DNA from: an uncultured Bacteroidales bacterium
Lineage (GTDB): Bacteria > Bacteroidota > Bacteroidia > Bacteroidales > Paludibacteraceae
Length of the DNA stretch: 24,119 nucleotides
Direction of reading: 5' to 3'
Assembly (NCBI GenBank): GCA_937885465.1
Contig: CAKZZM010000011.1
Coordinates: 1-24,119, forward strand
Shown: piece after piece, positions 7,701 to 13,979 of the stretch
How the letters are laid out: every line of letters starts with the position of its first letter
Numbering within the stretch: the stretch's first letter is position 1
The notes under the pieces: generated by a model
Seen by the model: the letters and a program-made list of their open reading frames with translations, nothing else
The model's database searches: none
What the model was told of the DNA's origin: nothing
Position numbers and translations under genes: made by a program

Positions 7701-8231
7701 ATGAAACGTGTGGGATTTTTCAATAAGCTTGCTGCGGTGGTCGGCTGGATGTTTGCGGCATTGGCGGTTGTCTGTCTTTGCATTTATGCCGTGCCCTTCT
7801 TTCAAGAGTTGCTTTCGTTCGGTGTGGCGGATTGGCAGCACGCCCTGCAATCCGCGCTCGCTATGCCCGTTGCCATTGTAGCGATGCTGCTGTTGATTGG
7901 GTGCGTTGTGCTGCTTGTTCATAATCTCTTTTCGGACAGCGACAACGCGGCGACAAGAGCCGACGATGGCATCGACCCTACTTTTCCATGGTTCACCGCC
8001 AACGCAACGATCGAACAACAGAAGCGGTTCGAGCATGACCTGCGTCAACTGTGCGCCAACTGCACCAAAGGTTCGAAAGGCACGGTAGGACCGCTTGTCA
8101 GTTGGTTGCTACAGCAACAAAAAGACGGTCTTATCGCTCTTCCTGACAACCAGACACAAATCTACCAACTCCTTGCTGAGCACTATGGTTTTGCACTTTC
8201 TAAACAGGCTTTTTCTGCCGCTATGCCATAG
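7701..8231 (+). CDS. Two-helix membrane protein of unknown function
   Basis: 176 residues starting MKRVGFFNKL. I do not recognise the family. Two hydrophobic segments suitable as membrane helices lie at about residues 8-32 and 52-76. The rest (about 77-176) is soluble, rich in Gln, Leu and Ala, with 'FEHDLRQLCANC' near residue 113 and a C-terminal segment that looks helical. Basic residues before the first helix suggest both ends are cytoplasmic, so the C-terminal domain would lie inside the cell. It has its own promoter at 7570-7601 and a leader of about 93 bases. The next gene has a separate promoter, so this looks like a single-gene unit. Real gene: likely; function: unknown. Confidence 0.75.
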   Translation: MKRVGFFNKLAAVVGWMFAALAVVCLCIYAVPFFQELLSFGVADWQHALQSALAMPVAIVAMLLLIGCVVLLVHNLFSDSDNAATRADDGIDPTFPWFTANATIEQQKRFEHDLRQLCANCTKGSKGTVGPLVSWLLQQQKDGLIALPDNQTQIYQLLAEHYGFALSKQAFSAAMP

Positions 8232-8245
8232 ATTGCTTTACGCAT

Positions 8246-8272
8246 CTTGATTTTGCTTGATTTTGCTTGATT
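8246..8272. repeat. 10-bp repeat, 2.7 units
   Basis: CTTGATTTTG at 8246-8255 and 8256-8265, then CTTGATT. Sits between the membrane-protein stop and the next promoter. Confidence 0.85.
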
Positions 8273-8285
8273 ATCCGTTGCTGCA

Positions 8286-8317
8286 TTTGCAGGAACGGAT
8301 TTTTTGTTGTAATTTTG
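8286..8317 (+). promoter_or_regulatory. Promoter of the Bor-like lipoprotein gene
   Basis: TTTG (8286-8289), 20-base spacer, TAATTTTG (8310-8317). Predicted start near 8324, about 39 bases before the ATG at 8363. Confidence 0.78.
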
Positions 8318-8362
8318 CAGCCAATTATGAGTTGCACAATTATATTCCAAAAAGGTATAAAT

Positions 8363-8758
8363 ATGAAAAAACAAATCACATCTATTCTTCTTTGCGCGAT
8401 GATGGCAGTCGCGCTCAACGCTTGTATGATAACCAAGACGGCTGTCAAAGATTACAAAGAGACGCAAGGCCACGAGTACGTTTACGCTAAAGGTAAACAG
8501 TGCTATCTATTTTGGGGGCTTATTCCGCTTGGTTTCACCAATGTCAGTACGCCGGCAGAGCAACCATGCCAAGTAAAAACGTATTTTAATTTCTGGGATT
8601 GGCTGGTATCGGGCATCACCGGAGGTATCTTTACGATGCAAACAATCAAAGTGTCTGCCAAAAAGCCCAAACCCGAAACTCCCTCCCCGCAAAATGTGTC
8701 TGCTAAAAAGCCCAACCCCGAAACTCCCACCCGCAAAAAGAGTAAAAAACAGGGCTAA
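8363..8758 (+). CDS. Small lipoprotein, Bor-like, with a repeated basic tail
   Basis: 131 residues from the ATG at 8363; the frame stays open further upstream but the promoter at 8286-8317 rules that out. The signal peptide MKKQITSILL... ends in a lipobox ALNAC with Cys21 as the likely lipidated residue, so the mature protein is membrane-anchored. The middle (about residues 35-95, 'KQCYLFWGLIPLG' and 'GITGGIFTMQTIKV') resembles the Bor family of small lipoproteins in its 'WGLIPLG ... GGIFT' layout; this is recall of the pattern, not a search. The C-terminus carries two 15-residue units (VSAKKPxPETPxx) encoded by a 45-bp DNA repeat, ending in a Lys/Arg-rich tail. Function unknown. Confidence 0.8.
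   Translation: MKKQITSILLCAMMAVALNACMITKTAVKDYKETQGHEYVYAKGKQCYLFWGLIPLGFTNVSTPAEQPCQVKTYFNFWDWLVSGITGGIFTMQTIKVSAKKPKPETPSPQNVSAKKPNPETPTRKKSKKQG
8651..8740 (+). repeat. 45-bp tandem repeat in the lipoprotein C-terminus
   Basis: Copies start at 8651 and 8696 with GTGTCTGC(C/T)AAAAAGCCC. Each encodes 15 residues rich in Lys and Pro. In-frame, so copy number can change without breaking the protein. Confidence 0.88.
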
Positions 8759-8817
8759 CGAGGTGGCTGAAAGATGTTTTTCGAAAGCGAAGCGTGGCAA
8801 AAAGAAACAAAAATGAA

Positions 8818-8877
8818 CTTTTTTCACTTTTTTTATAAAAATATTTGCATATATGGAAAAAAAGTTGTAATTTTGCA
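8818..8877. repeat. Duplicated promoter block, copy 2
   Basis: Second copy of the block at 7544-7603. It marks the left side of the AT-rich restriction-modification island. Confidence 0.9.
8844..8875 (+). promoter_or_regulatory. Promoter of the restriction-modification operon
   Basis: TTTG (8844-8847), 20-base spacer, TAATTTTG (8868-8875). Predicted start near 8882, about 21 bases before the ATG at 8903. No second consensus promoter was seen before the endonuclease gene. Confidence 0.78.
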
Positions 8878-8902
8878 GTCCGAAATTGATTTTTTTACGA
8901 TT

Positions 8903-9106
8903 ATGGAATTAGATAATACACAGATTGAGCGGCAAGATTTTGTAGATAATTCTACTTATGAATTTATCAACAGTTTGATTCCCAATGAAAAGCAATTAGA
9001 TTGGGACATGGAAAGTATTGCGGCAGTGCGCGACGTTGTGGGTGCAATACTTGGGGACAAACATATTTGTACAGAACAGGAGTTTTACCCTTTCATTGAA
9101 GAATAG
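8903..9106 (+). CDS. Small acidic protein at the head of the R-M operon
   Basis: 67 residues from the ATG at 8903, the first ATG after the promoter at 8844-8875. The frame is open further upstream, but that part precedes transcription. I do not recognise the family. It is strongly acidic: about 16 Asp/Glu against 4 Lys/Arg, spread over the whole length. It has no visible helix-turn-helix, so it does not look like a classic restriction C-protein. The C-terminus ends in EFYPFIEE. It lies 98 bases before the endonuclease, in the same direction and with the same AT-rich composition, so co-transcription is likely. It could be a regulator, an inhibitor that mimics DNA charge, or a remnant of a larger gene. 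No function is claimed. Confidence 0.65.
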   Translation: MELDNTQIERQDFVDNSTYEFINSLIPNEKQLDWDMESIAAVRDVVGAILGDKHICTEQEFYPFIEE

Positions 9107-9204
9107 TGGAGATACGTGAGAGGCAAATAGTGGACATGACTTTAAGTGCACTATCGTCGGTGAAATGTAAAAAAGTTGAACACTAAAACACAAATATTGC
9201 GTCT

Positions 9205-10170
9205 ATGAGATCAGGAGGTCAAGTAAAAAACGGGAAGGCATTTGAATTTGCAATTGTGAAGACATATGCTTCATATCTTCAGGAACAAGGTTTAAACGTT
9301 AAAATTGAAGATAATCGCGCATTGCGGAATGCACAAAAATACTATTTGGAATTTCCCCAAAACATACAGCAGATATTTGATAATGCGGCTTTTCAAACCA
9401 TTGAAACAATGGTGAAAATCGAGCCCAATTTAATTTGTCAAACATCTGACAATGATGTACTCCATATACAGATTAATAAGGATTCAGATGGTGAGAGCGG
9501 CGATGTACGGGATGTTATTTTTAAACGTTATCACCCTTCTTGGGAGATTGGTTTTTCTGCGAAGAATAATAATGATGCTATCAAGCATTCCCGACTTGGA
9601 AGAACATTGGATTTTGGTATGAAATGGCTTGGCGTTCCGTGTACAAAGCAATATATGGATGATATCAAACCGATTTTTGATTATTTGGAAGGTGTTATCA
9701 AAGAACAAGTAACTTGGCAAGAACTTGGGATGGATAAAGTGGAGAAAGTATATTGCCCGCTGCTTAAAGCATTTGCCGATGAAATATTTAGGATAGACCA
9801 GAATAATCCGGATATACCAAGCAAGCTTGTGGAATATCTAATAGGAAAACATCCATTTTATAAAGTGATAAAAGATGATACTCATAACATGGTCGTTGTG
9901 AAAGCCTTTAATATTAAAGGTAAATTAAATAAAAATGCGAAGTTGGAAGTTGCGCGTTACCGAACTCCTAAAATCAATATGCCAACGAGAATAATAGAGT
10001 TTGCTCCAAAAGAAAACTCTGAGACGACATATAACATGGTCCTTGATGGTGGTTGGGAAATTTCATTTCGAATCCATAATGCCAGTACTCTAGTTGAGCG
10101 TTCTTTGAAATTTGACATTCAACTGCTTGGTAATCCACCTATATTATTTACTCAACATTTATTTCAATAA
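9205..10170 (+). CDS. HaeIII-family type II restriction endonuclease
   Basis: 321 residues, close to the HaeIII family in length and layout. The N-terminus has the 'NGKAFEFA' helix seen at the start of this family. A PD-(D/E)XK-like core is visible: G99-D100-V101-R102-D103, then W113-E114-I-G-F-S-A-K120-N-N-N, followed by 'DAIKHSRLG'. This is the most diagnostic stretch of HaeIII-type enzymes. Prototype HaeIII cuts GGCC, so GGCC is the expected target. The methylase begins 3 bases after this stop, so the two are probably co-translated. Base composition is clearly more AT-rich than the flanking genes, which suggests transfer. There is no frame disruption and the core residues are present, so the enzyme may be active. 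Start chosen as the first ATG in frame. Confidence 0.9.
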   Translation: MRSGGQVKNGKAFEFAIVKTYASYLQEQGLNVKIEDNRALRNAQKYYLEFPQNIQQIFDNAAFQTIETMVKIEPNLICQTSDNDVLHIQINKDSDGESGDVRDVIFKRYHPSWEIGFSAKNNNDAIKHSRLGRTLDFGMKWLGVPCTKQYMDDIKPIFDYLEGVIKEQVTWQELGMDKVEKVYCPLLKAFADEIFRIDQNNPDIPSKLVEYLIGKHPFYKVIKDDTHNMVVVKAFNIKGKLNKNAKLEVARYRTPKINMPTRIIEFAPKENSETTYNMVLDGGWEISFRIHNASTLVERSLKFDIQLLGNPPILFTQHLFQ

Positions 10171-10173
10171 AAT

Positions 10174-11667
10174 ATGAATTTAATTAGTCTATTTAGCGGA
10201 GCTGGTGGTTTGGATCTTGGGTTTCACAAAGCAGGATTCCACACACTTGTTGCGAATGAGTTTGACGCTAAAATATGTCCCACATATCGTGCTAATTTCC
10301 CGGGAACCAGGTTGATACAAGGGGATATTCGTAAAGTAAATGAAAATGTCTTCCCTAAAAACATTTCGGGAATAATAGGTGGTCCTCCATGCCAATCTTG
10401 GAGTGAAGCGGGTTCGTTACGTGGGATAGACGACTCACGGGGTCAATTATTTTTCGAATATATTCGTATATTGAAAGCCGCGCAACCGCTTTTCTTTGTA
10501 GCAGAAAATGTATCCGGAATGTTGGCGACACGACACGCAAAAGCGGTAAGTGGTTTCATGACATTATTCGAGCAAGCCGGATATGATGTTAATCTCAAAA
10601 TGCTCAATGCAAATGATTATGGCGTTGCTGAAGATAGAGACAGAGTTTTTTACATTGGTTTTAGAAAAGATTTGAACATACATGATTTTCAATATCCTAC
10701 ACCATTAGAACAAAAACCGACCCTTCGAGATGCTATATGGGATTTAAAAGATAATGCCATTCCTGCCAAGCCGCATAACAAGACGAATGGAGAAGCATGT
10801 GTGATGCCCAATCATGAGTATTATGTCGGCTCTTTTTCGACAATATTCATGTCTCGCAATCGAGTCCGTAGTTGGGATGAACCCGGCTTTACAGTTCAAG
10901 CTAGTGGGCGTCAATGTCAATTGCATCCACAAGCACCCAAGATGCTTAAAATTGGGAATAACAAACAGATTTTCGCACCGGGTCAAGAACATTTATATCG
11001 TCGTATGTCCGTACGCGAAGTTGCAAGAATCCAGAGTTTCCCTGATGATTTTGTGTTCATATATGATGATGTCAATTATGGATACAAAATGGTGGGGAAT
11101 GCCGTTCCGGTAGAGTTGGCATATCATGTCGCAGAATCTGTAAAACAAGCGTTAGAAGCGCACGGAGTGGATTTACATCAAGATGAAAATGTGACATATG
11201 ATTCTTACGAGGCAGTCCAGCAATCGATTGATTTTAGTAAAGTTATTGAGCAGTTTCCTGATAAAATAGTGAGCAATAATACAATTATAGAAATCCCGAC
11301 AATTGAGAATCTTGATACATCGAAGAACGTACTAATAAGTCTAGTAAAAGACGACAATTTGCAGCATTACATAGATAGATCTGCAAATGTGTATTATACG
11401 GGGAAACAATTCCCCCATACGATTGCCTTAAATAAGTTGTTTTATTTCATGCCATACGTCAAGGGACAAGGTATTCGGGATTTGTATTTTATCAAGATAG
11501 CACGAGTTGGTTCTAAAGAGGAAGTGCATCCGGGATGTGGAGATGATTCTTTGCGTTTGATGTTCGAAATAAAGTTTGTGCAGCAACTTTTCCCCACTTA
11601 CAAACCCATTGAGCTGGAAATATGGCACACATTTACGGATACTACTCTGAAAGCGATTATGACGTGA
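10174..11667 (+). CDS. C5 cytosine DNA methyltransferase with extra C-terminal domain
   Basis: 497 residues. Residues 1 to about 330 form a complete cytosine-5 methylase: motif I FSGAGG (about 8-13, SAM binding), motif IV GGPPCQSW with catalytic Cys73, motif VI ENV (111-113), motif VIII region DRDRVFYIGFR (about 154-164), motif IX RRMSVREVARIQ (276-287) and motif X GYKMVGNAVP (303-312). The recognition region contains 'FSTIFMSRNRVRSW' and 'FTVQASGRQ', as I recall for the M.HaeIII type, so it should methylate the inner C of GGCC. Residues about 335-497 are an added domain that M.HaeIII (about 330 residues) lacks. It contains 'LNKLFYFMPYVKGQGIRDLY' and 'WHTFTDTTLKAI', and I do not recognise it. 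The gene pairs with the endonuclease 3 bases upstream. Confidence 0.92.
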   Translation: MNLISLFSGAGGLDLGFHKAGFHTLVANEFDAKICPTYRANFPGTRLIQGDIRKVNENVFPKNISGIIGGPPCQSWSEAGSLRGIDDSRGQLFFEYIRILKAAQPLFFVAENVSGMLATRHAKAVSGFMTLFEQAGYDVNLKMLNANDYGVAEDRDRVFYIGFRKDLNIHDFQYPTPLEQKPTLRDAIWDLKDNAIPAKPHNKTNGEACVMPNHEYYVGSFSTIFMSRNRVRSWDEPGFTVQASGRQCQLHPQAPKMLKIGNNKQIFAPGQEHLYRRMSVREVARIQSFPDDFVFIYDDVNYGYKMVGNAVPVELAYHVAESVKQALEAHGVDLHQDENVTYDSYEAVQQSIDFSKVIEQFPDKIVSNNTIIEIPTIENLDTSKNVLISLVKDDNLQHYIDRSANVYYTGKQFPHTIALNKLFYFMPYVKGQGIRDLYFIKIARVGSKEEVHPGCGDDSLRLMFEIKFVQQLFPTYKPIELEIWHTFTDTTLKAIMT

Positions 11668-11773
11668 GCAACATGTACCATAAGCGGGCTATGTATTAAA
11701 TAATATTATATGGACAGCAGCATAGCAAAAGTGGGGGAATGAGGTAAAAATGCACTATTTTTTCTCCCAAATA

Positions 11774-11805
11774 TTTGCATATTTCAAAAAAAAGCAGTAT
11801 CTTTG
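11774..11805 (+). promoter_or_regulatory. Promoter of the CWC-type cysteine-rich gene
   Basis: TTTG (11774-11777), 20-base spacer, TATCTTTG (11798-11805). Predicted start near 11812, about 107 bases before the ATG at 11919. Confidence 0.78.
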
Positions 11806-11834
11806 CAGGCGAATTTGGGGAATGACGTTAAATC

Positions 11835-11866
11835 GTTAATGGGTTAATAGCTTAATAGCTTAATGG
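11835..11866. repeat. 8-bp repeat, four units
   Basis: GTTAATGG, GTTAATAG, CTTAATAG, CTTAATGG in direct succession inside the leader of the CWC-type gene. Confidence 0.8.
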
Positions 11867-11922
11867 AACTAATGGGACAAAAGACCAAAAGAACGACTGG
11901 AAGAAAGCGAAAGAACAGATGA
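11863..11922 (+). CDS. Possible 19-residue basic leader peptide
   Basis: ATG at 11863, TGA at 11920-11922. The product begins MELMGQKTKR and then repeats Lys, Arg and Thr. Its stop overlaps the ATG of the CWC-type gene (ATGA at 11919-11922), an arrangement typical of coupled translation. It is too short to support by family. It may be a leader that sets translation of the next gene, or chance. Confidence 0.3.
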   Translation: MELMGQKTKRTTGRKRKNR

Positions 11923-12137
11923 TGAGTCGAGGACAAGACAAGGTTTGTGAGCGTTGCGGGCGTGCGTTTGTGTGCCGGCACGATGCACCGGAGTTATGCC
12001 AATGCGCAGGAATACAATTGAGTACGCAGACCCGAGCCTATCTGCGCACCCATTATACCGACTGTCTCTGTAGCAACTGCCTGAAGCAGATAGAGGCAGA
12101 ACACGGAGAACAAAACCTAACAAGAAGTGTTCAATGA
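11919..12137 (+). CDS. Cysteine-rich CWC-family protein
   Basis: 72 residues with eight cysteines: C10, C13, C19, C27, C29, C49, C51 and C54. The pattern CxxC...C...CxC...CxCxxC, with 'CERCGRAFVC' at the start and 'YTDCLCSNCL' at the end, matches my recollection of the small Cys_rich_CWC family, whose members probably bind a metal. Their role is not known. Two ATGs (11919 and 11922) are possible starts; the first overlaps the stop of a short basic frame. It has its own promoter at 11774-11805. A 13-14-bp tandem array follows within 6 bases of the stop, then the convergent acyl-CoA synthetase gene. Confidence 0.82.
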   Translation: MMSRGQDKVCERCGRAFVCRHDAPELCQCAGIQLSTQTRAYLRTHYTDCLCSNCLKQIEAEHGEQNLTRSVQ

Positions 12138-12142
12138 ATAAA

Positions 12143-12238
12143 CCCAACAAGCAATACCCAACAAGCAATACTCAACAAGCAATCCCAAACGAATAATCCC
12201 AACAAACATACCCGACGAGCGATGCCCGACGGGTGAAT
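12143..12238. repeat. 13-14-bp degenerate tandem array, seven units
   Basis: Units start at 12143, 12157, 12171, 12184, 12198, 12211 and 12225. The first two are identical (CCCAACAAGCAATA) and later ones decay to CCCGACGAGCGATG and CCCGACGGGTGAAT. It fills the gap between two convergent genes. Confidence 0.92.
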
Positions 12239-12260
12239 AGTACGACTGATAATCAGCAAC

Positions 12261-13898
12261 TTACTTATACAAGAACCGCTTGATGGATTTCTTGGGTGTT
12301 TTCTCGAACGGCTCTTCCTTAATCTCTATCTCGCTGACTTGCGAATAGCCCGGGATGAGTTTGTTCAGTTTGGCCAAGTTCTCCTTCATCAGTCGCTCAA
12401 TTTCCTCGAGCGCTTTGCCTTTGGTGGCCTGCTCGTCGGGAAAGACGAGTCCCACCAGTTTGCCCTCGCGCTCAACGACAATCGACTCGCTCACGCCTTC
12501 GAGGTTATTGAGTTTATCCTCGATTTCTTCGGGGTAGATGTTCTGTCCGGATGAGCCGAGAATCATCGTTTTGTTGCGTCCCTTGAGGAAGATGTTCTGA
12601 TGTTTGTCGATGTAACCGAGATCGCCCGTTCGCATCCATCCGTCGGCAGTGAAAGCCGCGCGCGTGGCCGATGCGTTCTTGTAATAGCCGAGCATCACGT
12701 TCTCTCCCTTGACGAGAATCTCGCCGATGCCCTGCTCGTTAGGCTCATCTATCTTGACTTCGGTATTGAGTACAGGTCGCCCGCATGAACGCGCCTTGAA
12801 CTTAGACGGATGATTGCCGCCAATGAGTGGCCCACATTCGGTCATTCCGTACCCAACCGTCAGCGGGAAATGGATGTCGAGCAGACAATCCTCCACTTCG
12901 GGACTGAGAGCCGCACCACCCAAGAGGAAATAGCGGATTTGTCCGCCGAACGATTTGTTGAGCGTCTCCTTCACTTTCTTGCGGATGATACTGCCGATGA
13001 CCGGTGCTTTCCAGAAGAGACGGATGGCACCCGAAGAGATGCGTGTAGCGATGTTCTTCTTGTAGATTTTCTCTATCACCAGCGGTACCATCACCACCTC
13101 GTAGGGTTGCACTGCTTGCAGGGCTTTGAGAAGGATGGTCGGCGTGGGTGTTTTGACGAGGAAATAGATGTGGCACCCCGAGCAGAGCGGGTAGAGAAAC
13201 TCGCAGATTTGTCCGAACATGTGCGCCATAGGCAGGATAGACACAACCGTTCCGCCAACAGGAGCCGGCAGAAAATCCATTCCCGTCTCGATATTGTTCG
13301 ACAGCGAGCGTGCATTGAGCATCACACCTTTCGGACTGCCCATACTGCCCGACGTGTAGTTGATGAGGCAGAGCTCATCCGGGTCGGTCTCGAAATGAAT
13401 ATCTTCGGGCTGAATGCTCTCAGCGGGAAACTCTTTTTGGAACTCGTTCGCCCAAACGGAGAAAACGTGCTCGGCCTCTTGGTCGCCGCGGATGAGACTG
13501 AAGTCTTGCAGCGCAATCACGGCACTGAGCGTCGGCAACTCTTCGGCTTGCAGGTCTTTCCATACATACGGTCCGACGAACATCAGTTTGCTGTCGGAGT
13601 GCTCCACCAGATGGCGGATATCCGCTGCTTTGAAATCTTGCAGAATCGACACGACAACAGCCCCATAGGCCTCGATGGCGAGGTATGCCACTGCCCAGTT
13701 GGCACTGTTACGACCGGAGAGGGCTATCTTGTCGCCCCTTCGAATGCCGAGCAAACGGAAAAGGGTGTGCAGACGCAGAATCTCGTGTGCGAGCTCGCCG
13801 AACGTATATTCCTGCTCCTCGCCGTAGTTCGTCAGTGCGGGTTTGTCCCAATGGTTCGCGATAATCTCGCTTAAGTATGTTAAATAATGTTTTGTCAT
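12261..13898 (-). CDS. AMP-binding acyl-CoA synthetase (long-chain fatty acid type)
   Basis: 545 residues, a usual length for the ANL adenylating family. These enzymes activate a carboxylic acid with ATP to acyl-AMP and then transfer it to CoA or a carrier. Visible motifs: P-loop Y181-TSGSMGSPKG, core motif Y350-GMTE354-CGP, and W-M-R-T-G-D426-LGY before the hinge. The C-terminal domain ends 'FEKTPKKSIKRFLYK'. In a simple alignment with TPTLKLKR-type tails, the usual catalytic lysine position falls on Ser538, so the lysine used is unclear. No membrane segment is obvious; cytoplasmic. It has its own promoter (13923-13954) with a short leader of about 18 bases, between it and the RecG stop. The natural substrate cannot be told from the sequence; a fatty acid is the likely one. 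Confidence 0.9.
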   Translation of the reverse strand: MTKHYLTYLSEIIANHWDKPALTNYGEEQEYTFGELAHEILRLHTLFRLLGIRRGDKIALSGRNSANWAVAYLAIEAYGAVVVSILQDFKAADIRHLVEHSDSKLMFVGPYVWKDLQAEELPTLSAVIALQDFSLIRGDQEAEHVFSVWANEFQKEFPAESIQPEDIHFETDPDELCLINYTSGSMGSPKGVMLNARSLSNNIETGMDFLPAPVGGTVVSILPMAHMFGQICEFLYPLCSGCHIYFLVKTPTPTILLKALQAVQPYEVVMVPLVIEKIYKKNIATRISSGAIRLFWKAPVIGSIIRKKVKETLNKSFGGQIRYFLLGGAALSPEVEDCLLDIHFPLTVGYGMTECGPLIGGNHPSKFKARSCGRPVLNTEVKIDEPNEQGIGEILVKGENVMLGYYKNASATRAAFTADGWMRTGDLGYIDKHQNIFLKGRNKTMILGSSGQNIYPEEIEDKLNNLEGVSESIVVEREGKLVGLVFPDEQATKGKALEEIERLMKENLAKLNKLIPGYSQVSEIEIKEEPFEKTPKKSIKRFLYK

Positions 13899-13922
13899 TG
13901 TCTATACAATCAAAAAGTGCGG

Positions 13923-13954
13923 CAAAGATAGTAAAAAAAATTGAATCGTGCAAA
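13923..13954 (-). promoter_or_regulatory. Promoter of the acyl-CoA synthetase gene
   Basis: On the minus strand TTTG (13951-13954), 20-base spacer, TATCTTTG (13923-13930). Predicted start near 13916, 18 bases before the ATG at 13898. Confidence 0.78.
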
Positions 13955-13979
13955 TTTTTGTTACTAAAAAATGCCCTTT

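Larger units (their letters stand above)
11668..11918. other. AT-rich gap after the methylase, promoter and leader
   Basis: About 250 bases. Contains the 19-mer AAAAATGCACTATTTTTTC (11746-11764), also found at 7515-7533, then the promoter, then a leader with four 8-bp units (11835-11866) and a 19-codon basic frame (11863-11922). No clear terminator for the methylase was seen. Confidence 0.65.

Noticed and set aside
7544..8877. Composite transposon flanked by 59-bp direct repeats
   Set aside because: No transposase, no terminal inverted repeats and no target-site duplication seen. The repeats are promoter sequence.
8774..8902. Longer form of the acidic protein starting at 8774
   Set aside because: The promoter core (8844-8875) lies inside this extension, so it would precede the transcript start. 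The extension is Phe/Lys-rich and unlike the acidic body.
12143..12238. Possible CRISPR array
   Set aside because: Units are 13-14 bp, contiguous and without spacers; no cas genes in the window. The same applies to the arrays at 1007, 23861 and 23962.
12810..13874. 354-residue plus-strand frame opposite the acyl-CoA synthetase
   Set aside because: Antisense to a gene with all family motifs; low-complexity, Glu/Arg-rich product typical of a shadow frame.
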